Positions 7,394-15,920 are shown, counted from the stretch's first letter. The stretch: 37,338 nt of DNA from DATHXC01 sp035459965 (GCA_035459965.1 DATHXC010000012.1:1-37338); one strand, 5' to 3'. Numbers and translations are program-made. The notes: generated by a model from the letters alone, not told the origin.

Positions 7394-8437
7394 TCAGCCC
7401 TGATGACGCAAACCATTAGAGCTTTCTACCCATTTGCGGATGCGCTGTGCATCACCTATACGCGACATTTTTCCAGCTGAATCAAGTAATACGATAATGA
7501 GAGATTGTCCTGCTATTTGCGCCTGCATGACCAGGCAACGTCCTGCCTCACTGATGTACCCAGTTTTTGAAAGGCCAATAATCCAGTCGCTACTGCTGTT
7601 GCGCACCAGGCTATTGGTATTCACGAAATTCACCGGGTTGCGATAGCCGTATACTGCGAACTCTTGTGACGCTGTAGTCGTCACCTGGCGAATCTGTGGG
7701 TATTGGTAAGCAGCACGCACCATCTTAGCCAGATCTTCTGCGGTGGAAACATTAGCGCTATTGAGTCCTGAGGAATCGACAAAGTGCGAACTCAGCATAC
7801 CGAGTGAACGGGCCTTGGCATTCATGGCGGCTACAAAAGCGTAGATGCCACCTGGATAATTACGACCCAAAGCAGCAGCAGCGCGGTTCTCAGAGGACAT
7901 CAATGCCAGATGCAGCATTTCGCCACGCGTCAGCTCAGTACCGATACGCAGGCGTGAACTAGTGCCTTTCAGCAGATCAACATCAGCATCGGTAATCGTC
8001 AGGTATTCATCCAGCGGCAAATAGGCATCCAGCATGACCATGGCGGTCATCAGCTTGGTTACTGAAGCAATTGGAGTGGGTGTATCGGTGCTTTTTGCAT
8101 ATAGGGTTTCGCCGGTATCCTGATTGATAATCAGGGCCTTGGAGGAGGCAAGACGAGGCAAGCCGAAGCCATCGTAATTATCGACAATACTCACGTCACG
8201 ATCAAAGCTGGCATTTTGCAGATAACTGCCGCCGAGTCGGCGATCGGAACGTAAGGAAACTTTGACCCTTGGAGCAGCAACTCGCTGACGATTGAGCTTG
8301 CTACTAGCTAGTTTATTCTTGTTGAGCTTGTATTTACTGGCTTGCGCGATACGCTGAGATTTCTTTTGAGCGGCCTCTGCTGAAATTCCCGGTACGGCAA
8401 GCGCCAGCACCATAGTGAGTAATAACAGTTTTCTCAT
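7394..8437 (-). CDS. pbpG: D-alanyl-D-alanine endopeptidase, PBP7 type
   Basis: This 347-residue exported penicillin-binding protein of the S11 family should cut peptide cross-links in peptidoglycan. A signal peptide ends near residue 22 (GISAEAA). A basic, Lys/Arg/Ser-rich spacer (25-70) precedes the catalytic domain. The three active-site motifs are complete: S125-V-T-K128, S182-E-N184 and K291-T-G293. Length and the MRKLLLL start fit PBP7/DacB-like enzymes; the lack of a long C-terminal membrane-anchoring domain argues against a PBP5-type carboxypeptidase. AAGAAGGG lies just upstream of the ATG. It converges on topA across the shared terminator and stands as a single gene. Confidence 0.9.
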   Translation of the reverse strand: MRKLLLLTMVLALAVPGISAEAAQKKSQRIAQASKYKLNKNKLASSKLNRQRVAAPRVKVSLRSDRRLGGSYLQNASFDRDVSIVDNYDGFGLPRLASSKALIINQDTGETLYAKSTDTPTPIASVTKLMTAMVMLDAYLPLDEYLTITDADVDLLKGTSSRLRIGTELTRGEMLHLALMSSENRAAAALGRNYPGGIYAFVAAMNAKARSLGMLSSHFVDSSGLNSANVSTAEDLAKMVRAAYQYPQIRQVTTTASQEFAVYGYRNPVNFVNTNSLVRNSSSDWIIGLSKTGYISEAGRCLVMQAQIAGQSLIIVLLDSAGKMSRIGDAQRIRKWVESSNGLRHQG

Positions 8438-8584
8438 AATTTTGGCCCTTCTTCCTCATGACATAACGTCATTACGTTGTGCGTTACCTTATGCAAGGAT
8501 GCAACTTATATTATATAAAATATTCCAATTTGTCATTAACATAGAGAATATTCTTTACATACACTCTCAAGCTTTGTATATCGT

Positions 8585-8613
8585 TTGTCACAACGTCAGT
8601 ATATTTATACAGT
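8585..8613 (+). promoter_or_regulatory. possible sigma70 promoter of gcvH
   Basis: TTGTCA (8585-8590) and TACAGT (8608-8613) are separated by 17 bases within an AT-rich 228-base gap. The predicted transcript start is about 45 bases before the gcvH ATG. A second TTGTCA at 8530-8535 lacks a good -10 partner. Confidence 0.4.
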
Positions 8614-8665
8614 TAGCCAGTTTATGAGAAAATAAAACCTACCTATTACTAACGGCACTTAACCC

Positions 8666-9049
8666 ATGAAAATTCAAGAAAACCTATTATACAGTGCCGA
8701 ACATTTGTGGATAAAAGCAGCCGACGATGGTCAATGGTTGGCTGGAATTACCGACTACGCCCAAGACCTGCTGGGTGACATCGTTTATGTCGAACCGCCT
8801 GCTGTCGGCACAGAACTCAAATTCGGTCTGCCTTGTGGCCTGGTAGAATCCGTAAAAACCGGTTCAGACCTGCATGCACCGCTTGATGGTACGGTCACAG
8901 CAATTAATGAAGAGCTGCAAGGCAATCCAGAACAAATTAACGATGCACCTTACTCGGCCTGGATCTTCAAATTTAAACCACAAAATACTGCTGATACTGG
9001 CAAGTTGTTAGATGCTCAAGCTTACCAGGCCTTATTGAATACAAATTGA
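8666..9049 (+). CDS. gcvH: glycine cleavage system H protein, standing alone
   Basis: The 127-residue lipoyl carrier shuttles the aminomethyl group between the P, T and L proteins of glycine cleavage. It shows the family pattern throughout: HLWIK, GITDYAQDLLGDIVYVE, then K64 in ESVKTGSDLHAP, which is the lipoylated lysine. NPEQIND and WIFKFKP close the barrel. No gcvT or gcvP lies beside it; neighbours are PBP7 and the holC operon, both on the opposite strand. Known single GcvH proteins can serve a distant gcv operon or lipoyl transfer to other 2-oxoacid enzymes. The sequence does not decide between these. No good ribosome binding site is visible before the ATG. Confidence 0.93.
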   Translation: MKIQENLLYSAEHLWIKAADDGQWLAGITDYAQDLLGDIVYVEPPAVGTELKFGLPCGLVESVKTGSDLHAPLDGTVTAINEELQGNPEQINDAPYSAWIFKFKPQNTADTGKLLDAQAYQALLNTN

Positions 9050-9113
9050 GTAATCAGAAGGGCTAATCTGCCTCTTTTAAAATTAAGCTAGCCCAACTTA
9101 AAGGCCAGCTGAA

Positions 9114-9518
9114 TTAAGATAGGTTGGTAGTCAGGCGTTGGCGCAACAACTCTAGAATGTCCTGCTCCAGCTTGCTAGTGAGCACCTTCTCCGCCTTGAC
9201 CGACTCTTCCAGCACTGCCACTTTCACCGCTTTAAGGATCAAGGGCTGTATTTCTGCCAGAAAGCGATCAGCCAGTTCCTCAGTCAACGGTGCATTGGCC
9301 GCCATCGTTTCATTGGCCATTTGATTCAGCGTAGGGAAATGTTGCAGATTAACGGCTGTGAGCTGTGCATCTGCGCCGTCATAGACTTCTGTCAGCACAG
9401 GGATATCATCATTCTCTGCTACTGACTCTGTCGCAACTTCATTACGCTGCATCAATGCATTAATGCGGTTGAGCACCTGCGCAAGATCATGGTTCTCGAT
9501 TGAAGTTTTATCACTCAC
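9114..9518 (-). CDS. conserved hypothetical protein downstream of holC
   Basis: This is a 134-residue acidic soluble protein with no membrane segment. Residues 38-46 read DIPVLTEVY, a short motif I associate with small betaproteobacterial proteins next to holC. The C-terminal half (75-134) is probably two long helices, with EIQPLILKAVKVAVLEE and KVLTSKLEQDILELL. Its start overlaps the holC stop by 4 bases (ATGA-type), so translation is coupled and a link with the polymerase clamp-loader or the aminopeptidase operon is possible. No enzyme motif is visible and I cannot assign a function. Confidence 0.75.
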   Translation of the reverse strand: MSDKTSIENHDLAQVLNRINALMQRNEVATESVAENDDIPVLTEVYDGADAQLTAVNLQHFPTLNQMANETMAANAPLTEELADRFLAEIQPLILKAVKVAVLEESVKAEKVLTSKLEQDILELLRQRLTTNLS

Positions 9519-9943
9519 AAGGCATTTCCCGTCACATCAAAAGATTTAATTTCATAACCACGGTCCCGATAGAACCGATAGCGAATGCGCGCTGCCGCTT
9601 TATCTTCCTCATCCACCCCGACAATTTCAATCAGGCGCCGAAAGCGGCTGAAGAACAATGGTTGCTGGCTTTGCAGATTCACCAACACATCATCATGCAC
9701 CAGTTGCTCGCCTTGCCAATCGATAATAATCGGAGTTTCCGCGGCTAATGCATGATCGGCACGACAATGTGGCAAAAAACCTATAGATGGCTGCGACCAC
9801 ATGTACTGCTCTATGGCTGCCGCTGACTTGGCGTCCGCACTATAAAGCATGAGCCGACGCCCCTTTTTTACAGCACTATCGGCCAGGCCAGCGACTTTTT
9901 CCAGTTTGTTTTCTACATTGAAGAAAAACTCTATCCGAGTCAT
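9515..9943 (-). CDS. holC: DNA polymerase III chi subunit
   Basis: The 142-residue protein matches HolC. It has TRIEFFFNVENKLEKVAGLA at the start, GRRLMLYSAD, then a segment with the typical W and FLPHC motifs (MWSQPSIGFLPHC). In the holoenzyme, chi binds SSB and bridges it to the clamp loader through psi. The order pepA-holC is widespread in beta- and gammaproteobacteria. The gene begins 9 bases after the pepA stop and overlaps the following small gene by 4 bases, so it sits in a tight operon. Confidence 0.93.
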   Translation of the reverse strand: MTRIEFFFNVENKLEKVAGLADSAVKKGRRLMLYSADAKSAAAIEQYMWSQPSIGFLPHCRADHALAAETPIIIDWQGEQLVHDDVLVNLQSQQPLFFSRFRRLIEIVGVDEEDKAAARIRYRFYRDRGYEIKSFDVTGNAL

Positions 9944-9952
9944 AGTTAATGC

Positions 9953-11455
9953 TTACTTGGCAGCACGCTGGATTAGAAACTGCGTAAGCAATGGTACCGG
10001 GCGGCCGGTAGAACCTTTTTCCTTGCCGGATTTCCATGCCGTACCTGCTACATCCAAATGCGCCCAATCGTATTTTTTTGTGTAGCGCGACAGGAAGCAA
10101 GCAGCCGTAATACTGCCGCCAGCACGACCACCGATATTGGCCATGTCAGCAAAATTGCTGTCCAGCTGAGGCTGGTAGTCGTCCCACAACGGCAGCTGCC
10201 ATGCGCGGTCGGCGGACTCCTCACCTGCTTGTAACAGCTCTTTAGCCAAGCTCTCCTTATTACTAAACAAACCACTGGCATGATGCCCCAGTGCGATGAC
10301 GCAAGCACCTGTCAGGGTAGCAATATCGACGACAGCTTCCGGCTCAAAGCGCTCAGCATAGGTGAGCGCATCACACAGAATCAACCGGCCTTCGGCATCA
10401 GTATTCAATACCTCGATTGTTTGGCCGGACATGCTGGTCAATACGTCACCTGGCCGGATGGCGTTACCGTCAGGCATGTTTTCACAGGTTGGGATAATGC
10501 CAACCACATTAAGCGCCAAGCCCATTTCAGCAATAGCCTTGAAGGTGCCGAGCACACTGGCAGCGCCGCACATGTCATATTTCATCTCATCCATCTCGCC
10601 GCCTGGCTTGAGGGAGATACCACCCGTATCAAAAGTGATGCCCTTGCCTACCAGCACCACTGGCTTTTGCGTCTTCTTGCCTTTTTTATGCTGCAATACG
10701 ATCAGTTTGGGTGGCTGCACACTGCCTTGCGCCACCCCCAGGAATGAACCCATGCCCAGCTTTTCCATTTCTGCACGATCCAGCACCTGCACTTGCAGAC
10801 CATGGGTTTTAACCAGCGCCTTCGCCTGATCGGCAAGATAAGTCGGTGTGCAAACATTGGGCGGCAGATTGCCCAGATCCTTGGCAAAATGAATGCCCGA
10901 GGCCAGTGCCAAGCCTTGCTTCAAGCCATCTTCTGCCTGCTTGATATCTGCTCGCCCAGCCACGTTAATCACCAATTTGCCAATCGTCTTGGATGCAGTT
11001 TTTGCTTCCTTGGCAGCTTTGCCTTTCATCTGATCAAATCGGTATACGCAATCACTGGCAACCTCTACCAGCTGAGCAACCTTCCAGGCATAGCCCTGCT
11101 TTTTAACAGTGACATCCGCCAGGAAGCTGGTGGCCTCGCTCACCCCTGTTTTTGCCAGCGCCTTGATTGAAGTGCTTACTGCCTTGCGGTAATCACTTTC
11201 TTTGAATTCTCGCTCTTTACCCAGACCGACTAGCAGCACGCGCTCGCTTAAGATACCAGGTAAGCTGTGCAACAATAAACTGGCGCCCAGCTTGCCATCC
11301 ATATCGCCACGCTTGAGGACATTGCTAATGAAAGCTTGTGCTGCAGTGTCGATAGCCTCTGCAGCAGTGGAAAGCTTACGTGATTCGAACACGCCAACAA
11401 TCAGGCAATCGCTACGGAGTTTTTCCGGTTTGCTGCTTTTTATGCTAAATTCCAT
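9953..11455 (-). CDS. pepA: leucyl aminopeptidase (cytosol aminopeptidase, M17)
   Basis: The 500-residue M17 metallopeptidase removes N-terminal residues from peptides in the cytoplasm; in E. coli PepA also binds DNA in site-specific recombination. The C-terminal catalytic domain has K271 and D276 in VGKGITFDTGG, D294 in KYDMCG, and the signature N351-T-D-A-E-G-R357 with metal ligands D353 and E355. The N-terminal macro-like domain covers about residues 1-160. AAGGA lies about 8 bases upstream of the ATG. It is first gene of pepA-holC-orf, and diverges from lptF across 133 bases. Confidence 0.96.
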   Translation of the reverse strand: MEFSIKSSKPEKLRSDCLIVGVFESRKLSTAAEAIDTAAQAFISNVLKRGDMDGKLGASLLLHSLPGILSERVLLVGLGKEREFKESDYRKAVSTSIKALAKTGVSEATSFLADVTVKKQGYAWKVAQLVEVASDCVYRFDQMKGKAAKEAKTASKTIGKLVINVAGRADIKQAEDGLKQGLALASGIHFAKDLGNLPPNVCTPTYLADQAKALVKTHGLQVQVLDRAEMEKLGMGSFLGVAQGSVQPPKLIVLQHKKGKKTQKPVVLVGKGITFDTGGISLKPGGEMDEMKYDMCGAASVLGTFKAIAEMGLALNVVGIIPTCENMPDGNAIRPGDVLTSMSGQTIEVLNTDAEGRLILCDALTYAERFEPEAVVDIATLTGACVIALGHHASGLFSNKESLAKELLQAGEESADRAWQLPLWDDYQPQLDSNFADMANIGGRAGGSITAACFLSRYTKKYDWAHLDVAGTAWKSGKEKGSTGRPVPLLTQFLIQRAAK

Positions 11456-11588
11456 TCATATTTCCTTTTGATGAATCTGCTTCATGATTATTTTTAGCAA
11501 CGTATTCTGTATAGATCAGTCTGCTTAATTATCCTGCGTTTTTGCTCTAAATCAAACCTCATTACTAAACAAAATATTTCATAACCCT

Positions 11589-12707
11589 ATGCTCTTCAAA
11601 CGATCATTACTACAAGAGCTTGCCAGCACGGCAGTGGGCGCATTTCTGGTGCTTATCGGTATCGTCGTTGCGCAACGCGCAGCCTTCTATATCGGCATCG
11701 CCGCCAAAGGCAGTCTTGCCAGTGATGCCATCAACACTTTGTTGGGGTTCAGCATGATTAAGTTCCAGCCCATGCTACTTTCATTGACCTTGTTTCTGGC
11801 AGTTTTACTGACGCTATCGCGCTGGCATCGCGACAGTGAAATGGTAGTGTGGTTTAGCTCAGGTTTAGGTATTGCATCATGGATACGACCTGTGCTCACT
11901 TTTGCCTTGCCAGTGATTGTGGTGATTGCTGTACTGAGCCTGTTCGTAACCCCATGGGCAACCAACAAAGGTGCGGATTTCGCTGACCAGCTCAAAAGTC
12001 GTGATGAGCTGGCTTCCATCAGCCCTGGTGTTTTCAAGGAATCGCGTCAGGCAGACCGTGTATTTTTCATTGAGAGCTTTGACGAGCTTGGCAATGTTGT
12101 TAAAAATATCTTCGTGCAAAGCGTCCAGCACCAGCGCCTGGGGATAATTGTGGCAGCCAAGGGGCACAGAAAAACTGAAGCCAATGGCGACAATTTCCTG
12201 GTTATGGAGCAAGGCCGTCGCTACGAGGGCATACCCAATAGCTCCGAATATTCCACGACCCAGTTTGAAAGCTACGCTATACGCATAGAGCCTGCAGAAG
12301 TAAAGCAGCAGGCACCAACAACCCAGTCACTGGACAGCCTTGAGTTGTTAAAGAAGCACAATGCAAGCAACAATGCAGAGCTGCAATGGCGCCTGGCAAT
12401 TCCCATTTCAGCATTTGTTCTGGTGTTGCTGGCGATACCACTCAGCTTTGTTGATCCGCGTGCCGGACGCTCTGCCAACATGATGATTGCCATACTGATC
12501 TATATTATCTACAACAACCTGCTCACCATTATGCAAGCTTGGCTGACCCAAGAAAAAATCAGCCCCATCATTGGTTTGTGGCCGGTGCACATCTTCTTTT
12601 TACTGCTGACGGTCTACCTGTTTTATCGGCGCATTTTTCAGCTACCCATTATTCCAAAACTAGCATTGCCAAACTGGCGAAAACCAGCCCATAGCGCAGA
12701 TAGATAA
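11589..12707 (+). CDS. lptF: LPS export ABC transporter permease LptF
   Basis: The 372-residue inner membrane protein belongs to the YjgP/YjgQ family. Three transmembrane helices lie in the N-terminal part (about 12-35, 55-77, 98-120), followed by a periplasmic beta-jellyroll (about 130-265) and three more helices (about 277-355). The motif IPLSFVDPRAGRSANM after helix 4 fits LptF. With LptG and LptB it extracts LPS from the inner membrane and passes it to LptC/A. The Pro/Lys-rich tail after the last helix is cytoplasmic. lptG follows after only 7 bases, and pepA is divergent, the same arrangement as in E. coli. Confidence 0.95.
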   Translation: MLFKRSLLQELASTAVGAFLVLIGIVVAQRAAFYIGIAAKGSLASDAINTLLGFSMIKFQPMLLSLTLFLAVLLTLSRWHRDSEMVVWFSSGLGIASWIRPVLTFALPVIVVIAVLSLFVTPWATNKGADFADQLKSRDELASISPGVFKESRQADRVFFIESFDELGNVVKNIFVQSVQHQRLGIIVAAKGHRKTEANGDNFLVMEQGRRYEGIPNSSEYSTTQFESYAIRIEPAEVKQQAPTTQSLDSLELLKKHNASNNAELQWRLAIPISAFVLVLLAIPLSFVDPRAGRSANMMIAILIYIIYNNLLTIMQAWLTQEKISPIIGLWPVHIFFLLLTVYLFYRRIFQLPIIPKLALPNWRKPAHSADR

Positions 12708-12714
12708 CACTCAG

Positions 12715-13785
12715 ATGAAAATCATCAATCGCTATCTGATGCAGGAAATCATCGCCAGTGTGTTGCTTATCATGCTGGCACTGCTGGCGATGTTTGCCTT
12801 CTTTGACCTGATTCAAGAGCTGGAAAGCATAGGTAAGGGCACCTACGGCATCAGCAAAGTATTGCTGTTTGTGTTGCTAAGCGCACCTGGTCACGTTTAT
12901 GAGGTAGTGCCGGTTGCGGTGCTGGTAGGCACTATGTATGCCCTTGGGCAGTTATCCAGGCACTCCGAGCTTATTGTACTGCGCGTCAGCGGCGTGCCGA
13001 TTAGTAGGATTGCGATATCGCTCTTACGCGTGGGGCTGATTTTTGCGTTACTGACATTTGTGGTGGGAGAACTGGTCACCCCATACAGCGAGAAAACTGC
13101 GCAGCGCATCCGTATTAAAGCTACGGACTCGGTGATTGCACAGGATTTTCGATCCGGACTCTGGGTAAAAGACGGCAATAGCTTTGTCAACGTAGAGGAT
13201 GTCATGCCAGATGCAGGCCTGCTCAATATCCATATCTACGAATTCGACCCGGAGTTCCGCCTGCGTAATATCAGTAATGCAAAAACCGGGCATTTTGACG
13301 GTAAGGGCTGGCAGTTACGCGATGTAACTCAAACGCATTTTAATCAGAACACCGTCCAGTCCAGCTTCTTCCCCGAGGCACAATGGCAGTCACTGATACG
13401 GCCTGAATTACTTAACGTGTTACTGGTAGTACCAGAGAAAATGTCGGCATGGAACTTGTATTTCTATATCCGTCACCTTAGCCTGAATAAGCAGAAAACT
13501 TCGCGTCATGAAGTCGCGTTATGGGCCAAGATGGTTTACCCACTGGCCTGTTTTGTGATGGTGATCCTTGCCTTGCCTTTCGGTTTCTTACAGCAACGGG
13601 CAGGTGGGGCAAGTGCAAAGATTTTCGCCGGGATTATGCTGGGGATTTTCTACCAGGTACTGAATCGGGTCTTTGTACATCTGGGTTTGCTCAACGACTG
13701 GTCCGTCATTTTCAGTGCAGTGACACCCACATTACTGTTCCTGATGACAGGCTTGTTTATGCTGTTCTGGGTAGAGCGTAGGTAA
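12715..13785 (+). CDS. lptG: LPS export ABC transporter permease LptG
   Basis: The 356-residue partner of LptF has the same plan: N-terminal helices at about 11-33, 60-80 and 98-118, a periplasmic jellyroll (about 125-265), and three C-terminal helices (about 272-352). The start MKIINRYLMQEI and the segment LPFGFLQQRAGGASAKIFAG are typical of LptG. It is translated right behind lptF, forming the permease heterodimer. The gene ends 13 bases before the convergent RDD-family gene. Confidence 0.95.
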   Translation: MKIINRYLMQEIIASVLLIMLALLAMFAFFDLIQELESIGKGTYGISKVLLFVLLSAPGHVYEVVPVAVLVGTMYALGQLSRHSELIVLRVSGVPISRIAISLLRVGLIFALLTFVVGELVTPYSEKTAQRIRIKATDSVIAQDFRSGLWVKDGNSFVNVEDVMPDAGLLNIHIYEFDPEFRLRNISNAKTGHFDGKGWQLRDVTQTHFNQNTVQSSFFPEAQWQSLIRPELLNVLLVVPEKMSAWNLYFYIRHLSLNKQKTSRHEVALWAKMVYPLACFVMVILALPFGFLQQRAGGASAKIFAGIMLGIFYQVLNRVFVHLGLLNDWSVIFSAVTPTLLFLMTGLFMLFWVERR

Positions 13786-13815
13786 GGAATAATAAATGTT
13801 ATTTGCCTTCCTTAC
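13782..13815. terminator. possible shared terminator between lptG and the RDD gene
   Basis: GTAAGGAA (13782-13789) and TTCCTTAC (13808-13815) form an 8-bp stem with an 18-base loop that includes the stop codons of both convergent genes. The loop is long and no strong T-run follows, so this is a weak prediction. Confidence 0.3.
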
Positions 13816-14209
13816 TTACAAGAATCAATCGGCTACCAGTCAGTCTGTCATGCAAGAACTGGCCTTCCCTATCAAATAAAGCCCAGATAAAACTCGCGCC
13901 AAAAAACAGGGTAGCCAATACATAACGTTTACAGGCGTGTGCAAATGAAATGGGCTGTTCTGCTTTGTTAACCACACGGATGCGCCATGTTTGCATGGCC
14001 AGGGTTTGGCCGCTCTTGATCCAGCACCAGATAAAGTAAGTCCCTGCTATCAGCCACAGATAAGCCTGAAGCAGGTAGTGCTTGTACCCCACTGTAGCGT
14101 CTCCCAATACCCATAGAAAAAGCAGTGTAGCTGTTCCCAGTATCGCTATTAGCAACAGGCTTTCATAAAGCATGCTGGCAAAGCGCTTGAAAAGGCTGGG
14201 GGTATTCAC
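13799..14209 (-). CDS. RDD-family membrane protein
   Basis: The 136-residue inner membrane protein has three hydrophobic helices (about 15-35, 45-65 and 95-113). RDD hallmarks are KRFASMLYE at the start, where the first acidic position is Glu rather than Asp, the QTWRIRVV segment after helix 2, and DREGQFLHDRLTGSRLI at the C-terminus. The family is named for its Arg-Asp-Asp residues; some members have been linked to Na+/H+ exchange, but no general function is proven. It is last in the sigma factor-DUF3619-DUF3106 run on the minus strand. Confidence 0.85.
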   Translation of the reverse strand: MNTPSLFKRFASMLYESLLLIAILGTATLLFLWVLGDATVGYKHYLLQAYLWLIAGTYFIWCWIKSGQTLAMQTWRIRVVNKAEQPISFAHACKRYVLATLFFGASFIWALFDREGQFLHDRLTGSRLILVSKEGK

Positions 14210-14265
14210 TGGATACGGAGGGAAATTAGGCTTAAATAAATGAAACAGGCAATTAAGTCAGGAAA

Positions 14266-14706
14266 TCAATTTTCCAGGTCTTCCTTGCCATAAATCTCGG
14301 GGTGCTCTTTACGTAGCGCTTCCCTCTGCTCTTCAGGCAGGCTTTGGTATTCTTGCCATTTATTGCGTAATTCCTGCTTCTTCTCTGGCGGCATGGCCTG
14401 GAACTGCTGATATTTCTTGCGTGCATTTTCTCGCTCAAATGGGGTCATACGACTCCAGTTGCTTAGATGCTTCTGAATCTGCTGTTGCCGTTGTGGGTTC
14501 ATTTTGGGGTAATCGCGTGCGATATCGAGCATTTTTTCGCGCTGCCATGGCCGCAAGGTATCCCAGTCAGAGGCGAGTGGTGATAGCACTTTGCGCTGGC
14601 TATCGGTGAGCTGCGCCCAGCTCTGCTCACTAGCATTGTCTGCATGTGCAAAACTGAAAATAAGACTACCCAACAATACTAATGCTGCGAGTTTTGCGCT
14701 AGCCAT
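14266..14706 (-). CDS. DUF3106-type exported repeat protein
   Basis: The 146-residue protein has a signal peptide ending near residue 22 (FAHA). The mature part is made of 18-residue units in exact register, starting at residues 31, 49, 67, 85, 103 and 121; the last is shorter. Units look like DTLRPWQREKMLDIARDY and QAMPPEKKQELRNKWQEY, with consensus x-x-L/M-x-P-x-x-R/K and an aromatic residue at the end. This suggests a helical solenoid in the periplasm. The family is known only as DUF3106, without characterised function. The gene overlaps DUF3619 upstream by 28 bases and precedes the RDD gene, so it is part of the sigma factor operon. Confidence 0.85.
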   Translation of the reverse strand: MASAKLAALVLLGSLIFSFAHADNASEQSWAQLTDSQRKVLSPLASDWDTLRPWQREKMLDIARDYPKMNPQRQQQIQKHLSNWSRMTPFERENARKKYQQFQAMPPEKKQELRNKWQEYQSLPEEQREALRKEHPEIYGKEDLEN

Positions 14707-15125
14707 GTATCAAAACCTTTATCCGCGTAAGCTTCCGGCGGCAAATCAGAACTCAGCAGGAATGCATCCCCTTGCTCAGATACGCCCTGCCCCGACATTT
14801 GTTGCGTAACCACAAATGCAATCAAAACAGCGCCACACAGCGCTGCACCCGACATCAAACCACGGTGATGATGAATATAATCACCGAACAAACTAAGCAG
14901 ACCACCTCGACCAGCCACTGCAGCTGCTCGCTCATGCCCGGTCGCTGCTGCAACGGCTTGCTGACGGGCGTTAGCAAGCTTACCAAGAATACTTTCATCC
15001 AGCATTGCAGTTTTTTCATCCAGCATACGGACGATGTATTTTGCAGTCGCTTCTTCCTGATTCACAGGTGCCTTGTTTGCTGACTGTTGATTGATTAGGT
15101 CTTGATTCATTCGTTGTTGATTCAT
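14679..15125 (-). CDS. DUF3619-type single-pass membrane protein
   Basis: The 148-residue protein has an Asn/Gln-rich start with repeated MNQ/INQ units. A cytoplasmic part (about 25-80, KYIVRMLDEKTAMLDESIL) is followed by one transmembrane helix (about 92-108), then a short periplasmic tail ending in DTWLAQNSQH. This layout, and its place directly behind an ECF sigma factor gene, resemble anti-sigma factors, but the usual zinc-binding motif is absent; the family is annotated as DUF3619. I chose the ATG at 15125, with AGGAG 7 bases upstream, over the adjoining GTG. Its 3' end overlaps the DUF3106 gene by 28 bases. Confidence 0.82.
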   Translation of the reverse strand: MNQQRMNQDLINQQSANKAPVNQEEATAKYIVRMLDEKTAMLDESILGKLANARQQAVAAATGHERAAAVAGRGGLLSLFGDYIHHHRGLMSGAALCGAVLIAFVVTQQMSGQGVSEQGDAFLLSSDLPPEAYADKGFDTWLAQNSQH

Positions 15126-15228
15126 CACTTGACTCCTGAATTTTTCAGTGTCCTGATTGTGCGAGTTACAATTCCTTAGCTTAAATTTTTATGTTTACTG
15201 GCTTGCTTGAATTTCACGAAGCTTGCAC

Positions 15229-15798
15229 TTATATCTTTTTAAGACCCTGTTTTTCCAATGTTATTGCGAGCGCATGCACGGCACGGGAACAATGGGTCTT
15301 AACGCTGCCCTGGGAGCAACCCATAGCAGCGGCAGTCTCTGCCACATCCATTTCCTCCCAGTAACGCATGACAAAGGCTTCACGTTGACGCGTCGGTAAC
15401 TTTTGTAGGGCGGCTTCAATTATAGCAATAGTCTGGCTACGCTCTAGCTGGGCCTGCGGCTCGTCACTGTCGTCGTTATCATCGGACTCCAGTGTTTCCA
15501 GCGGATCTCGTTCATCACCATCTTCGCCCGTGCCACCAAATGATGACAGCAATGTCGTCCAAAAATTTCGTACTTTTTGCCTGCGCCAGTAATCACGCAT
15601 GGTGTTCTGCAAAATGCGCTGGAACAACATTGGATACTCTGTGACTGGTTTTGCAGCATAATTCTCAGCAAGCTTCAGCATGGCATCCTGCACAATATCC
15701 AGTGCGGCATGATCATCACGTATGGCATAGGCCGTCTGCTTAAAAGCACGGCGCTCTACCTGTGCAAGAAAATCTGATAGTTCCTGTGCTGTTGCCAT
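15229..15798 (-). CDS. ECF-type RNA polymerase sigma factor
   Basis: The 189-residue sigma70-family protein has region 2 at about residues 15-80 (IVQDAMLKLAENYA, FQRILQNTMRDYWRRQK). An acidic linker (about 90-120) rich in Asp and Glu follows, then region 4 (about 125-180) with LPTRQREAFVMRYWEEM and the helix-turn-helix VAETAAAMGCSQGSVKTHCS. It should direct polymerase to a small regulon. The next genes (DUF3619, DUF3106, RDD) follow on the same strand after 103 bases and are likely its regulatory partners. It diverges from PP0621-pilS-pilR. The acidic linker is longer than usual for ECF factors. Confidence 0.92.
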   Translation of the reverse strand: MATAQELSDFLAQVERRAFKQTAYAIRDDHAALDIVQDAMLKLAENYAAKPVTEYPMLFQRILQNTMRDYWRRQKVRNFWTTLLSSFGGTGEDGDERDPLETLESDDNDDSDEPQAQLERSQTIAIIEAALQKLPTRQREAFVMRYWEEMDVAETAAAMGCSQGSVKTHCSRAVHALAITLEKQGLKKI

Positions 15799-15891
15799 CT
15801 ATTAAATATCTACGCTATCCTGAATTCGTGCTGAACTGCGTTGATTACGCATTACATTATCTGTGCTCGCAGAGTATATCAGGTTTGATTT

Positions 15892-15920
15892 TTGTTCTAG
15901 TGCGCGCTTTTAGCTACAAT
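15892..15920 (+). promoter_or_regulatory. sigma70-type promoter of the PP0621-pilS-pilR operon
   Basis: TTGTTC (15892-15897) and TACAAT (15915-15920) are separated by exactly 17 bases, and the predicted transcript starts about 30 bases before the ATG at 15956. It lies in the 157-base divergent gap to the sigma factor gene. Confidence 0.55.

Noticed and set aside
9060..9094. GGGCTA/TAGCCC pair between gcvH and the holC operon as a terminator
   Set aside because: Only 6 bp with a 23-base loop and no T-run; too weak to claim.
10280..10829. Two overlapping plus-strand frames antisense to pepA
   Set aside because: pepA is certain from its M17 motifs, and the two antisense frames overlap each other without motifs.
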